This document shows, one piece after another, positions 54,620-64,000 of a stretch of 64,000 nucleotides of DNA. A model generated the notes under the pieces. That model saw only the letters and a list, made by a program, of their open reading frames with translations, was not told where the DNA came from and did no database searches. A program made the position numbers and the translations under genes. The first letter of the stretch is position 1, and the number at the start of each line of letters is the position of its first letter. The DNA is from Muricea muricata (Eukaryota > Cnidaria > Anthozoa > Malacalcyonacea > Plexauridae), in assembly GCA_963855995.1 (NCBI GenBank), contig OY979724.1, positions 9,562,532-9,626,531 on the forward strand, given 5' to 3'.

Positions 54620-56168
54620 ATGGCAACCGTGAAAATAAGCACAACAACGTCGAAACTGCAATACAAACACTTCATTGAATCGCACACAAGGCACAGCTCT
54701 TCGAAAATGTCGCGTTACTATCAGTCCCGAAGTTACAATCAAGCGCCAGCCAAAAAACAAAGCTATGGCGGTGGTAACTACAACACGACCAGCAGTTCGC
54801 AAAACTACGGGACGTCGCGAAATTACGGTTCCACTGGACGTCACGAAAACGATGAAGAAACGATGATGAGGAACCTTTTCAACAGTTTCGATAACGACAA
54901 GGACGGGAATATTTCCCAGCCAGAGTTTTTGAAAATGCTCAGCTCCCTCGGGTATACAATTTCCTATGAAGAGGTCACGCAAATGGTGAACGCGTTCGAC
55001 CAGAACGGTGATGGGGAAATGGATTTTCAGGAGTTTATGAACATGGTGAAGTATTTGAAAGGCAAAGGTTATCAGTACGGAAAGGAGGCATTGGAAAATA
55101 AAATCAGAAAAGCGTTCAGGTATTGAAATAATGACGTTGAAAAATTGCATAACATAGCGCCAAAAAGTCAAAAATAAAGAACGGTTCTAAAATGACCGTT
55201 AGTCAATTAAGTAATAGTTTCTACCAGTCGTTCAGAACTTTTCAGTAACTTTTTGTGTGAAGATTGATTTTTAGGTTGTAACTTTGAAAAGCCATTTTGA
55301 AAACTTGTTACTGACTTAATATCTAGAAGTTCTGATCCAAATTTAAGCCACTCGCAGCTTGTGGAAACCCTCGAGCATGGTTTAAAACCATGCCGTTTTT
55401 GAGGACCTTTTTGATGCCTAATAGTGCAAACTAGCCTTAATTAAGAGTGGCATTGATAATCAAAATACCAAATGGTTACATTTTGTAACCAAAAGACAAA
55501 CTTGTGGGATTCTCTCCAGACATTTTTTCTTGGCCCCTTTCATGCGAAATAAGATTTCCCTAGCGATGATGAACGATACTAGCGTAAAGGAGACTGATAA
55601 GCCGCTATGGATTTTCAAGAGGGAGAGTAGCAGCAAATTTAAAAGTTAAAATTCCAGATGCTCCAAGGGAGGGACGTGGGAGAAGTGGCAGGGGGCGGGC
55701 ACGGTGCAAACCAGCAATTATGTTAGCCAAAGAGCCTCATGCCCAGTACAACATGCGCAGCGACGAACACCTCACGCTATTTCCTATCTACCTGTCTCTC
55801 TTTGTAGTCTCTATACTTTGTCGTAGGTGAATACCTAACTAATATGAGCACATCTTGTGATTGGCTGTCTGAAATGATACCGAACGTAAAAGAAAGTGTA
55901 GATTGGAACTCGATGATTCGTTTACTGACTTTGTTATTTTCTCCCTAGCATCTTAGACGCAAACCAAGACGGCTACCTAAGTCGCGCAGAATTACGTTAT
56001 GTTCTGTGTAACACTGGCAACAGACTAACTCCAAGCGAATTCGAAGATTTTCTCAAGACATTCGACCTCGACAATGACGGTCATGTGAGCTGTGAAGAAT
56101 ACATACAGATCGCTTGTTCCTCTCTCATTGATTACATGGATGAAATTGTACGCACGAAAACACGATAA
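54620..56168 (+). CDS. Calmodulin-like protein with four EF-hands and a low-complexity N-terminus
   Basis: Exons 54620-55119 and 55949-56168 join in phase 2 (AG+C, Ser) to give 239 residues. The alternative start at 54707 (MSRYYQSRS, A at -3, better context) gives 210 residues. The N-terminal region is Tyr/Ser/Gly/Gln/Asn-rich (GGGNYNTTSSSQNYG) and probably disordered. Four EF-hand loops follow with all usual Ca ligands: DNDKDGNISQPE, DQNGDGEMDFQE, DANQDGYLSRAE and DLDNDGHVSCEE. The first pair is in exon 1 and the second pair in exon 2, with a linker KYLKGKGYQYGKEALENK. It is expected to be a calcium sensor; partner and pathway are unknown. The C-terminus is EIVRTKTR. A possible ATTAAA poly(A) signal is at 56246-56251. 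Confidence 0.9.
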
Positions 56169-56204
56169 ATTTCTAATTGGACTAATGAACAGGATTTACA
56201 TTTG

Positions 56205-56350
56205 CTATGCTTATTGATAATACTTTGTATAACTTGGTGTGCAAAATTAAATTCACGTACAATAGCAATTTACATTCTCCATGATTCTTGTTAATACTTT
56301 TTATAACTTGGTGTACAAAATTAGGTTCACGTACAAAAGCGAAATTCAAA
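56205..56350. repeat. Direct repeat in the 3' flank of the EF-hand gene
   Basis: Two units of about 72 bases share TAATACTTT, then TATAACTTGGTG, then CAAAATTA and TTCACGTACAA. The only poly(A)-like ATTAAA is in the first unit; the second has ATTAGG. Confidence 0.7.
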
Positions 56351-56588
56351 CAAATTCATCCTGATTCAAATTATGTTTTTCCAAACCTTGCTTCATGTAA
56401 ATTTATACTTTGTTCCATGTATTTGTAATTGAATCATATAGCATTTACGCATTTATATGATCGCAATCTTGATATTTGTATGGTATGATTTTTAAAATAG
56501 TGGAAGCCGGAATCGTAGAAATAAGAGAAAAAAAACACATCTGCTTATGTTCTGCTTATTGCCATTCATAACAGAAATACTAGCGGTA

Positions 56589-56748
56589 TAGACCTTATGC
56601 ATAAATTGTGATTGGGTGCGTGTATCCTAGGAAATGGGAATTTACGCATTGTTATTGGTCACTCGTCGCAAACAGTGACCAATAACAATACATAAATTCC
56701 TGTTTCCTAAGATACACGGTCCGGATCACGATTTATGCGTAAGGTCTA
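56589..56748. mobile_element. Palindromic MITE with TA ends
   Basis: TAGACCTTATGCATAAAT at the left mirrors ATTTATGCGTAAGGTCTA at the right. The arms run to GTGACCAATAACAAT around a short centre. TA at both ends fits a Tc1/mariner-like target site. Confidence 0.75.
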
Positions 56749-57659
56749 GAAATCTATCATGAGACATATTAAAGGAGCAGTGTCACATTTCACGCAAATT
56801 TTATTTCTTTATTTTCTTGCTATTTTACGAATTTCTTGTAGATTCAGCTTGATTAAAGCACATAAATTGCATTATTTTTACCTTCTTCTGTATGCAAGAG
56901 CAACAGATGTGCGGTGAAATCACTGCAAATCCAACGGTTACATCCCGCCTCGATTTTTGCATTTTCCATGCTTTAAATAGATTGCACACCGAATAAATTC
57001 TTTAGCGTTGATTTTCGTATAATTTCCTTCGAAGTTTGTCATTCTGTTGCTTTTTTATCATCCGGAAATATCGAATTTCAGACCATGCTCGCCCTCCTTT
57101 GAGGACGCCATCTTGGATTCCGAACTTGAAAACGTTGGCCCAACGCTTTCAAGTTTATTATGCGCAGAAGCATATGCGTGAAATATGACACTGCTCCTTT
57201 AATATTTATAAACTTGTTAACCTATAACTTTTTACTTAGATTGAGAATAGCGTGCACCCATGTTAATCCTTAAATAGAGGAAACTGCACCTCAGAATTAA
57301 TTTCCCGTTTTAATGATCGGCATGCTTGTAGGCAATATTTAGAATTAGAAAGGGAATTCCCCGATTTCCCTGCCGATCAATCTCGTCCCCCGAGCCTGCG
57401 ATGCTCTAGCTCTTCTATGACTGGCGATTAATGAGGTGACGTTACCGGATAGTTCCTGAGCAATATACTGAAGATTGATTGAACCAGAATGTGGACGATG
57501 TTTTCCCCATTTAAATTTGATACTTATTAAAAGGCATTCTCGAAACGAGTGGAATGTATATATAATGACAAGGCTAGTTTTGATTAACTACTGTAGAGTC
57601 TTTGAGTCTTGTTTCTTTTTCGCCGGTCTCTAGCACACTACAATTCAGGGCTGGGTGGT

Positions 57660-57870
57660 ACGAAAAGTGGACAGCGCTATCCACCAGATAGTGATTTTCT
57701 CAAACTTTCTAAACATGTTCATTAACTGGTAAAACCTACATTAAAGTTCACCAAAAAAGCGAGTTACTTTTTATCTTTTGCAATATCAGTATCACCGCTG
57801 TTATTGATTCTTATGCCTTTCTGTAGAAGTTAAAAAAATAACTATCCGATGAATATGCTGTCCTTTCGTA
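57660..57870. repeat. Dispersed repeat family R4, copy (inverted relative to 17585)
   Basis: GTGGACAGCGCTATCCACC and AGATAGTGATTTTCTCAAAC with CTTTCTAAACATGTTCATTA; shared with 17585-17765 and 31905-31995. Confidence 0.65.
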
Positions 57871-57896
57871 CACCAGATCTAAGGTGAATTCCAAAC

Positions 57897-58073
57897 AAAA
57901 AAGTACTAAATCCTCATGAAATATAATTTACATCGGTTTCAAATGTCTGGTAGATTTGTAATTTCCCTTACTAAACATGGTTACTTAGTACCAAGTTTCA
58001 TCAAGGATTGTTTATATTATAGATTTCTGTTCAGTAGTTAGTTTCAGGCCTTTCATTACGGTCAGATCAGCTA
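57897..58073 (-). repeat. Dispersed repeat family R1, copy 4 (inverted, diverged)
   Basis: AAAAAGTACTAAATCC, TCATGAAATATAATTTAC and CATTACGGTCAGATCAGCT match the reverse complement of R1. It lacks the middle part with the GATCGAAAAATGG word. Confidence 0.65.
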
Positions 58074-58358
58074 GTTATTATGAAACTCGGGCAATTACAG
58101 TAACATATTTATATAGCTACGATCTGAAATTATTTGATTAATAAATCGTTTGTCCGCATCCCCGTGGTTTCTAGGAAGGTTTTCTAATTCAAGGGCACAT
58201 AAACCCAGAATATCTACTTGTTCATTTCGACTAATTAATATGTTGTGATATAACATTAATTAAATATTATCGGACACAACTAAACTCAAAAGTATGAAGA
58301 GGGCTTAAAACAAGTGTTGCATGATTATAAATAAACATTTTAGCATGTTGTGTCCAAC

Positions 58359-60089
58359 TTACACATATTTTTTTGTGGAAGGAAAAACTTCAGCAACTGC
58401 TCTATGCCTGTCTTTATTCATAGCAGGAAGATATTCCCATGCAGAACCTCCCATCGTAAAACACTCCACAGAACAGAGTGATTCATTTTTCTCATTGACA
58501 CCTCCCATCACCACAATGGTATCTCCAGTAATAACTGCACAGCATGCATATCTCTTCTCCAGCATGGGTGGTAAAGCTGTGATCTTGCCTGTCTTGCAGT
58601 CATACATGAAAACATCATTCAAAGCTTTCTGTCTTTTATTACGTCCTCCAAGCACAACAACTTGATCTCTCCAGCAAACTGTTGCCATTCTTGACAAGGG
58701 ATGTGGTAAAGGTGGCATCTTCTTACACTCATTTTTGTTGACATCAAACTCCAACACAGTATTGAGACAACCTTGATCACCTTTTCCTCCCAAAATCATC
58801 ACTTTATCTTCAAAAATCTGAGCACCATGGCAACTCCATGGTTGAGGCATTCGACACAATTTTTTCATGGTGCAAGGTGAGGTGAGTTGCAGTTCACTAA
58901 TCATATCAGACCGTCTTCTTTGATTATATCCACCAATGTAAATGATATGCTGCTGGTAAACAACAGTTTGATGATCACGGCAACTATAAGGAAGTTCTCC
59001 AGGACATTCCGTCCATTTCAAAGGTAATTCATTCAGATCCAATGTCTCTAGTGTCTTACTATACCATCCCGCAACAACAAATAACTGATCATTATACATA
59101 AATGATGAACTATAACAATGTTCTTCATTCATTTCTGACACCTCAAACCAACCATTCTTCTCCCAGGAAAATATTTCTGTACTTTTGCCAACTTTCCCCC
59201 ATCCACCAGCAACTAAAATATCTTCTTTTGGTGTATCGAATATTCCTGCAGTTGAAGATGACACTTTGTTATGCTGCTCAAGCATGTTAAACTTCTCTAA
59301 CACTTGAATCATCATGACTTTGACTTCGTCCACATCTTTGTTCACTTTTGAAAGACTTTCCTTTACATCTTTGACTTCTTTCTTAATTTGTTGGACTTCT
59401 TGTTTAACTTGTTGTTCATCTTGCTTGATTTGATCAGAATTTTGGTCTTGACTAGTTTTTAATGCTTCTACTTTCGCATCTAGTTCCACTAAACGTCGTT
59501 CTAATTTTCCCACAGTCTGCTTCACTTCAACGCGAATGTTCGCTGTCCTTTTATTGGCTGCTTCCACTTTCTCATCATGTTGTAATAAACTTCTTTTCAA
59601 TGTTTCAACATCTTCCTGTATCTGTCCACAGTCATGACATTTCACTCTCCTATATTCACATACTTCAGTCTCATGACGGACCTTATCTTGCTTGTTAATC
59701 TCCATACCACACTCTGCGTTTGAACACAACACAGGCGCATAGCCACAAGTAACAACGTGAGTTTTGAGTCCTTCTAGACAAGTAAACTCAGGGCATCCTC
59801 GACTGGCATGATCACAATTTATCTTTAGTTTAGACAAATATTTATTCGCTAAACGTGCTCTGCGAAGCGTATCAACGCTCAAATGTTCGTTGCATTCGGG
59901 ACAAGTTTGAGAATTGACACGGAGATGCTCAGTGATACAATCTAGGCAAAAGAGATGTTCATTATTTCTGCACATTCTTGGTTCTTTAAGAACGTTGTAG
60001 CAGATAGAGCAGTGCAAATTTTCGTCGACATCTTTCTCAAACCGACAATCTTCGTAGCCATATTTCACAACTGAAGAACAAAAAGCCAT
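58359..60089 (-). CDS. RING finger / TRAF-type zinc finger / coiled-coil / kelch protein (NRDP1-like N-terminus)
   Basis: Intronless, 576 residues. A C3HC4 RING at residues 27-66 (C27, C30, C40, H45, C48, C51, C63, C66) follows GYEDCRFEKDVDENL, very like the start of RNF41/NRDP1. A cysteine- and histidine-rich zinc-finger block (about 90-155, CDHASRGCPEF, CGYAPVLCSNAECGMEI) follows, as in NRDP1 and SIAH-type proteins. Then a long coiled coil (about 160-275, repeated QQVKQEVQQIKKEVKDVKE) and kelch repeats (about 290-570, with GG pairs such as LVAGGW, IYIGGYN, VMILGGKG, VVVLGGR and VVMGGV). It is expected to be an E3 ubiquitin ligase in which the kelch propeller binds the substrate. All zinc ligands of the RING are present. 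A paralogue lies 3 kb away on the same strand. Confidence 0.92.
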   Translation of the reverse strand: MAFCSSVVKYGYEDCRFEKDVDENLHCSICYNVLKEPRMCRNNEHLFCLDCITEHLRVNSQTCPECNEHLSVDTLRRARLANKYLSKLKINCDHASRGCPEFTCLEGLKTHVVTCGYAPVLCSNAECGMEINKQDKVRHETEVCEYRRVKCHDCGQIQEDVETLKRSLLQHDEKVEAANKRTANIRVEVKQTVGKLERRLVELDAKVEALKTSQDQNSDQIKQDEQQVKQEVQQIKKEVKDVKESLSKVNKDVDEVKVMMIQVLEKFNMLEQHNKVSSSTAGIFDTPKEDILVAGGWGKVGKSTEIFSWEKNGWFEVSEMNEEHCYSSSFMYNDQLFVVAGWYSKTLETLDLNELPLKWTECPGELPYSCRDHQTVVYQQHIIYIGGYNQRRRSDMISELQLTSPCTMKKLCRMPQPWSCHGAQIFEDKVMILGGKGDQGCLNTVLEFDVNKNECKKMPPLPHPLSRMATVCWRDQVVVLGGRNKRQKALNDVFMYDCKTGKITALPPMLEKRYACCAVITGDTIVVMGGVNEKNESLCSVECFTMGGSAWEYLPAMNKDRHRAVAEVFPSTKKYV

Positions 60090-63000
60090 TCTTTACCGTT
60101 CATTCAACATTGCTTTACTTTCCAATGTAGTAAGAACAGAATACGAAGGCATGGTCTTCGTTTATAAGATTTATCTTACATTTTGCAGTCCATAAATCGC
60201 CAACAAAAGCAAGACTTTTTGAAACAGTTCCGCTTTCGCTTTGCTTTGATTTTCCAATAACAAAATATTACTCAAATTAGGGATCAGATTTCAAAATACT
60301 TGGAAATGGGAAGTCATATGATATCGAAGGAATAATGTATACCGGTGATAACTCTTACATTTATCACTATGTATAATGAATATTACTTCATTGGATATAT
60401 CTGTTTTGCTAAAATATGAGATGTGCAGAACCAGTACAATTTTATGCACAAAGATGAAATTAATGGAGAATATATATTGTTTTGAAAATTCTCATAATTT
60501 AAACTGAAGGAAAACATGACTGTTAAACATACATATCTAATATCTAAATCCTGCTTATTTCGGGGCATTTGTTAACTATATAACTAGTGGGACATTTAAT
60601 ACATAACATTTGTCATGTAAGAAGACGAAATGAGTCTTCTGAGCAAAATTCCACAAGCATACACATAACACGTTTCAAAACAAATTGTCTACCACAACAT
60701 TTTTGTTAAGCTAGGGTGTCCATAGGTCAGCTCATCTTCTAAGTTGCATTACCGAAGTGTTACTGCATGAACAAGTGGCGCATGCTCAGTGGGCGCGTAT
60801 GTAAGGAGCATGGGTACGAGGTGACAAGCTAAGGCTTTCTGAACACTTTGTCCCAACTGTCGAAATCGTTTTAAAATCGCCCGGCTTATTTGCATACTGA
60901 CCTTTTACTTTGTGGTGTTTGTACTTCAAAGTGTTTCACCCAATCTTTACTCGTAAACAGGGCGATGGGAAGGCCCTGTATTTTGGGGAAGAGGGAATGG
61001 TGCAGGGGTCGAACTGCCGGATTTTCTATATAAGCAAGCGAATTTCATTCCTGAGTTTTGGACCTTGATTCTAACTACGTTTGGTAGAATCATACTAGCA
61101 TACTAATGTAAGCGCTGTAATATGATTTTCAACTCCAATCACTGTCTATTGCTGGATAGATAGCGAGTAGCAAAACAGTAATTTTTCTTGTGTATTTTTT
61201 TAAACTATCACCGCATAGAAATCTCGAGCTCGTAATCTAATAATGACACTCGTAATCGTCATCATGACACTTTATATTGTCACAAGTCCTTGCTTATTGT
61301 ACCCAGCAATGAAGGTCCGCTTGAGGAATCCAGAGAGCGACTTATGTCACTTGCAAGCGTGCAAAATTTGGTTTGATTTTTGTTGGTCTATTAAAGTCTT
61401 TCACCCAAGTCTTTCAATTGTTTGATTATGCAATAATAAAATTAAATTAATTAAGGGGATGTAACCTAAAATCATGCTCAATTTACAATTGGACATGAAA
61501 GTAAAAGTATTAATGTGAACAATATAAGACCATTTAATCGACGATTTAATCTTGTGTTTTAATACAGCTAGTATACGTAATATTTACTGGCACATTATTG
61601 TAACCTGACATTGAGCTATACATTAAGCTATGTCAGGGTGCACTTGAAAAAAGATATCTGAGTGTAGAATAAATGAAATTACATATTTCAAAAAGAAATC
61701 TGAAATATAGTTTTTGGATCTGTACATAGAACTTTTTAAAGTGTTAACAAGACGTAGCACAGCTTTGAATGACAAGTGTGACAGCTTATTTCGAGTAACT
61801 TTTTGCCACAATTTCCCTTTTAACTTTTTATTTATGCTTCACAAGAAACGTTCTATGTACATATCCAAGTATTCTTTGAGAGCAGTTAGTGTTGAAAATT
61901 TCAAATAATTTCGTAAAGTATAATTACTGTAGATATCCTTTCTCAAACATGAAAAACATACATTTCGAGAAAAATGGACTCCTGCTTCATAGCTAACACC
62001 CATAACAGCCTCCGAAGCGCTTCTTTTACACAACCATTTTTATGGCTTATATAAACAATGTTTATTTTAGATTAAGCAAGAAATTCTTAATGACAATCGT
62101 GGAAATAACATCTGTACATTTTTTTAATACGTTCTGTGTCTTACTACAGGTACTAGTAATCTGATAACATAATGCTCCCCCGCCCCGCACCCCCCTGGCA
62201 CAATGCTGTTCCAAGCATTGATCGTACGATGGTTTGATGTGCAAAACTTAACATAGTAGAGGGTGTAAGTCTATACGAAATTATTTCCGAGATTGAAGAG
62301 TTTTTCTGAGGTAATGTTTGAAATTGCTGCTTGCTGATCTTAGCCGTTTCTTTTCTCATGTACAGTGTTGTGAGAAAATGAAGGAGTAAAGATTGTTGAT
62401 TTGAAGTGTACCACCTGAAATCATGTTGCTAATCGTGAGTAATTACTACTAGCATAACATAATAGCATAAAGCAAAGCATTGAGCTTAATATACGTCTGG
62501 AGTGACAACTTCAGTCATTTGGAGTGTCAATATTTATCTTTCCGTTTTATTACATATAATGTGTTGGACCCAGGCACTTGATCGAGAAATTGAGACTTTA
62601 AATGGAAATTGCGACTGGAAAATTCGCGATCTGACTACGAAAAACTTTTCGATTCTTGAACTATCCATGGTAGCCCATATAATGGAATAATGTTAAATTG
62701 CATTAATGCATTGGCTTCATTGTACAACACATGCAACAACATAATGTACGCAAATATATATTTCATGAAAATTTCTACAAAATCACTAGATCATACAATT
62801 TACAAAATCATACCTCTTTTCATTATAAAAAGTTCAGTCAATATTCATGCTGTTGTCAAACTATCTTGGCGTGGTTAACTGACTTTTGAGTTTTTGCTGC
62901 ATGTGGATCTTCGTCAGTGCAAATAAATGTGAGTAATTAACGAGACTATAAATTTACGTGGTGTTTTCACAAAATTATTCTGATATTCATACTCACCATG

Positions 63001-63202
63001 CAAATTTACATGGAACTTAACCCCTGGTAATACGATGTCAAAAATACCTCGTTCTAAGTTGTAATCTTTACACCGTAATAAGTGCGAAATATTCATAAGA
63101 TCGCAACACCAAATATTGACCAGTTGCTTTGAGGTTAAACTCACTCAATCACATGCATTGAATATCAATATTTTAGCATATTGTGTCCCTTGAGTGTCAA
63201 AC
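60090..63202. other. Intergenic between the two RING-kelch paralogues
   Basis: The 5' side (60090-60300) should hold the promoter of the gene at 60089; no TATA box is evident. No coding signal is seen from 60300 to 63140. A stretch at 62900-62985 (GATCTTCGTCAG, TAAATTTACGTGGTGTTTTC) is related, in inverted form, to 39545-39635. The last 60 bases resemble the 3' flank of the first paralogue (ATTTTAGCATATTGTGTCC). Confidence 0.55.
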
Positions 63203-64000
63203 TTACACATATTTTCTTGTGGAAGGTAAAACTTCAGCAACTGCTGCATACCTGGCTTTATTCATAGCAGGAAGATATTCCCATGCAGAACCTCCCATTG
63301 TAAAACACTCTACAGAACTGAGTGATTTACCTTTCTCATTGTCACCTCCCATCACCACAATGGTATCTCCAGTAATAACTGCACAGCATCCACATCTCTC
63401 CTCCAACATGGATGGTAAAGCTGTGATCTTGCCTGTCTTGCAGTCATACATGAAAACATCATTCAAAGCATTCTTTCTTTCATTACTTCCTCCAAGCACA
63501 ACAACTTGATCCCTCCAGCAAACTGTTGCCATTCTTGACAAGGGATGTGGTAAAGGTGGCATATTCTTACACTCATTTTTGTTGACATCAAACTCCAACA
63601 CAGTATTGAGCTGACCTTGAGCACTTTCTCCTCCCAAAATCATCACTTTATCTTCAAAAATCTCAGCACCATGACAACTCCGTGGTTCAGGCATTTGACA
63701 CAACTTTTTCATGGTGCAAGGTGAGGTGAGTTGCAGTTCACTAATCATGTCAGACGTTCCTTCTTGGTCATGGTTATATCCACCAATGTGAATGATACGC
63801 TGCTGATGAACAACAGTTTGATGATCATGACAACTATAAGGAAATTTTCCAGGATATTTCATCCATTTCAAAGGTAATTCATTGAGATCCAATGTCTCTA
63901 TTGTCTTACTACAAAATCCTCCAACAACAAATAACTGATCATTACAAATACATGATGAACTATAACAATGTTCTTCATTCATTTCTGACACCTCAAACCA
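63203..64000 (-). CDS. Second kelch-repeat paralogue, 5' part beyond the window
   Basis: Open through the window edge in the frame WFEVSEMNEEHCYSSS, so it is a fragment of 265 codons plus stop of a longer minus-strand gene. It aligns residue by residue with the kelch part of the gene at 58359-60089, including LNELPLKWMKYPGKFPYSCH, HIGGYNHDQEGTSDM, VMILGGESAQG and the end YLPAMNKARYAAVAEVLPS. It has a 2-residue insertion in the HDQEGTS loop. By analogy the missing part should carry RING, zinc fingers and coiled coil, but that is not visible here. Differences are spread through the blades, with the structural GG pairs kept. Confidence 0.9.
   Translation of the reverse strand, partial: WFEVSEMNEEHCYSSSCICNDQLFVVGGFCSKTIETLDLNELPLKWMKYPGKFPYSCHDHQTVVHQQRIIHIGGYNHDQEGTSDMISELQLTSPCTMKKLCQMPEPRSCHGAEIFEDKVMILGGESAQGQLNTVLEFDVNKNECKNMPPLPHPLSRMATVCWRDQVVVLGGSNERKNALNDVFMYDCKTGKITALPSMLEERCGCCAVITGDTIVVMGGDNEKGKSLSSVECFTMGGSAWEYLPAMNKARYAAVAEVLPSTRKYV

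Larger units (their letters stand above)
56169..58358. other. Intergenic between EF-hand and RING-kelch genes
   Basis: Contains the direct repeat 56205-56350, the palindrome 56589-56748, an R4 copy (57660-57870) and an R1 copy (57897-58073). The stretch 56760-57200 is unique and begins and ends with matching words (AAAGGAGCAGTGTCA and TGACACTGCTCCTTT), so it may be a larger inverted-repeat element of about 430 bases. Confidence 0.6.

Noticed and set aside
54614-55171. Minus-strand frame of 185 codons
   Set aside because: Antisense shadow of the EF-hand exon 1, whose protein is clearly recognisable on the plus strand.

Overview
The window is animal nuclear DNA. It is AT-rich, has multi-exon genes with GT-AG introns, no operons, and long non-coding stretches full of short inverted-repeat elements. 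The gene set (an MFSD11/UNC93-like transporter, a PLD6/Zucchini-type phospholipase, short tropomyosin-like proteins, an intronless RING-kelch family, a discoidin membrane protein) together with the repeat style points to a cnidarian, most likely an anthozoan. Species cannot be named from the sequence alone. Exon borders come from reading splice sites and phases by eye.

Layout, left to right. (1) 192-15487, plus strand: a predicted single-pass membrane protein with a signal peptide exon, two almost identical modules of F5/8C (discoidin) domain plus Ser/Thr-rich stalk, a third stalk exon, and a terminal exon with a transmembrane helix. The modules lie in a recent tandem duplication of about 3.8 kb (5017-12395) with a truncated third copy (12396-13423) and an older decayed discoidin exon (13461-13612). 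(2) 15488-22960: no gene seen, only dispersed repeats. (3) 22820-33655: two copies of a two-exon tropomyosin-like gene (23013-25493 and 30986-33584) in a segmental duplication. Between them lie a transposon-like inverted-repeat unit, a decayed BEL/Pao retrotransposon and a decayed minus-strand transposase-like gene. (4) 34162-34608, minus strand: an intronless small membrane protein I do not recognise. (5) 35950-48337, plus strand: an 18-exon MFSD11-like gene, with a 16-nt microexon, a GC-AG intron and introns packed with MITE-like palindromes. (6) 49807-50466, minus strand: intronless PLD6-like gene. (7) 50467-54566: gene-free, rich in hAT-like MITEs and poly-G runs. (8) 54620-56168, plus strand: a two-exon protein with four EF-hands. 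(9) 58359-60089 and 63203-64000, minus strand: two paralogous intronless RING/zinc-finger/coiled-coil/kelch genes, the second cut by the window end.

The genes do not form one pathway. What links them is recent local duplication (discoidin modules, tropomyosin-like pair, RING-kelch pair) and heavy invasion by small non-autonomous DNA transposons. The strongest leads are the discoidin array, whose two domain copies differ almost only at amino-acid-changing sites, and the splicing peculiarities of the MFSD11-like gene.
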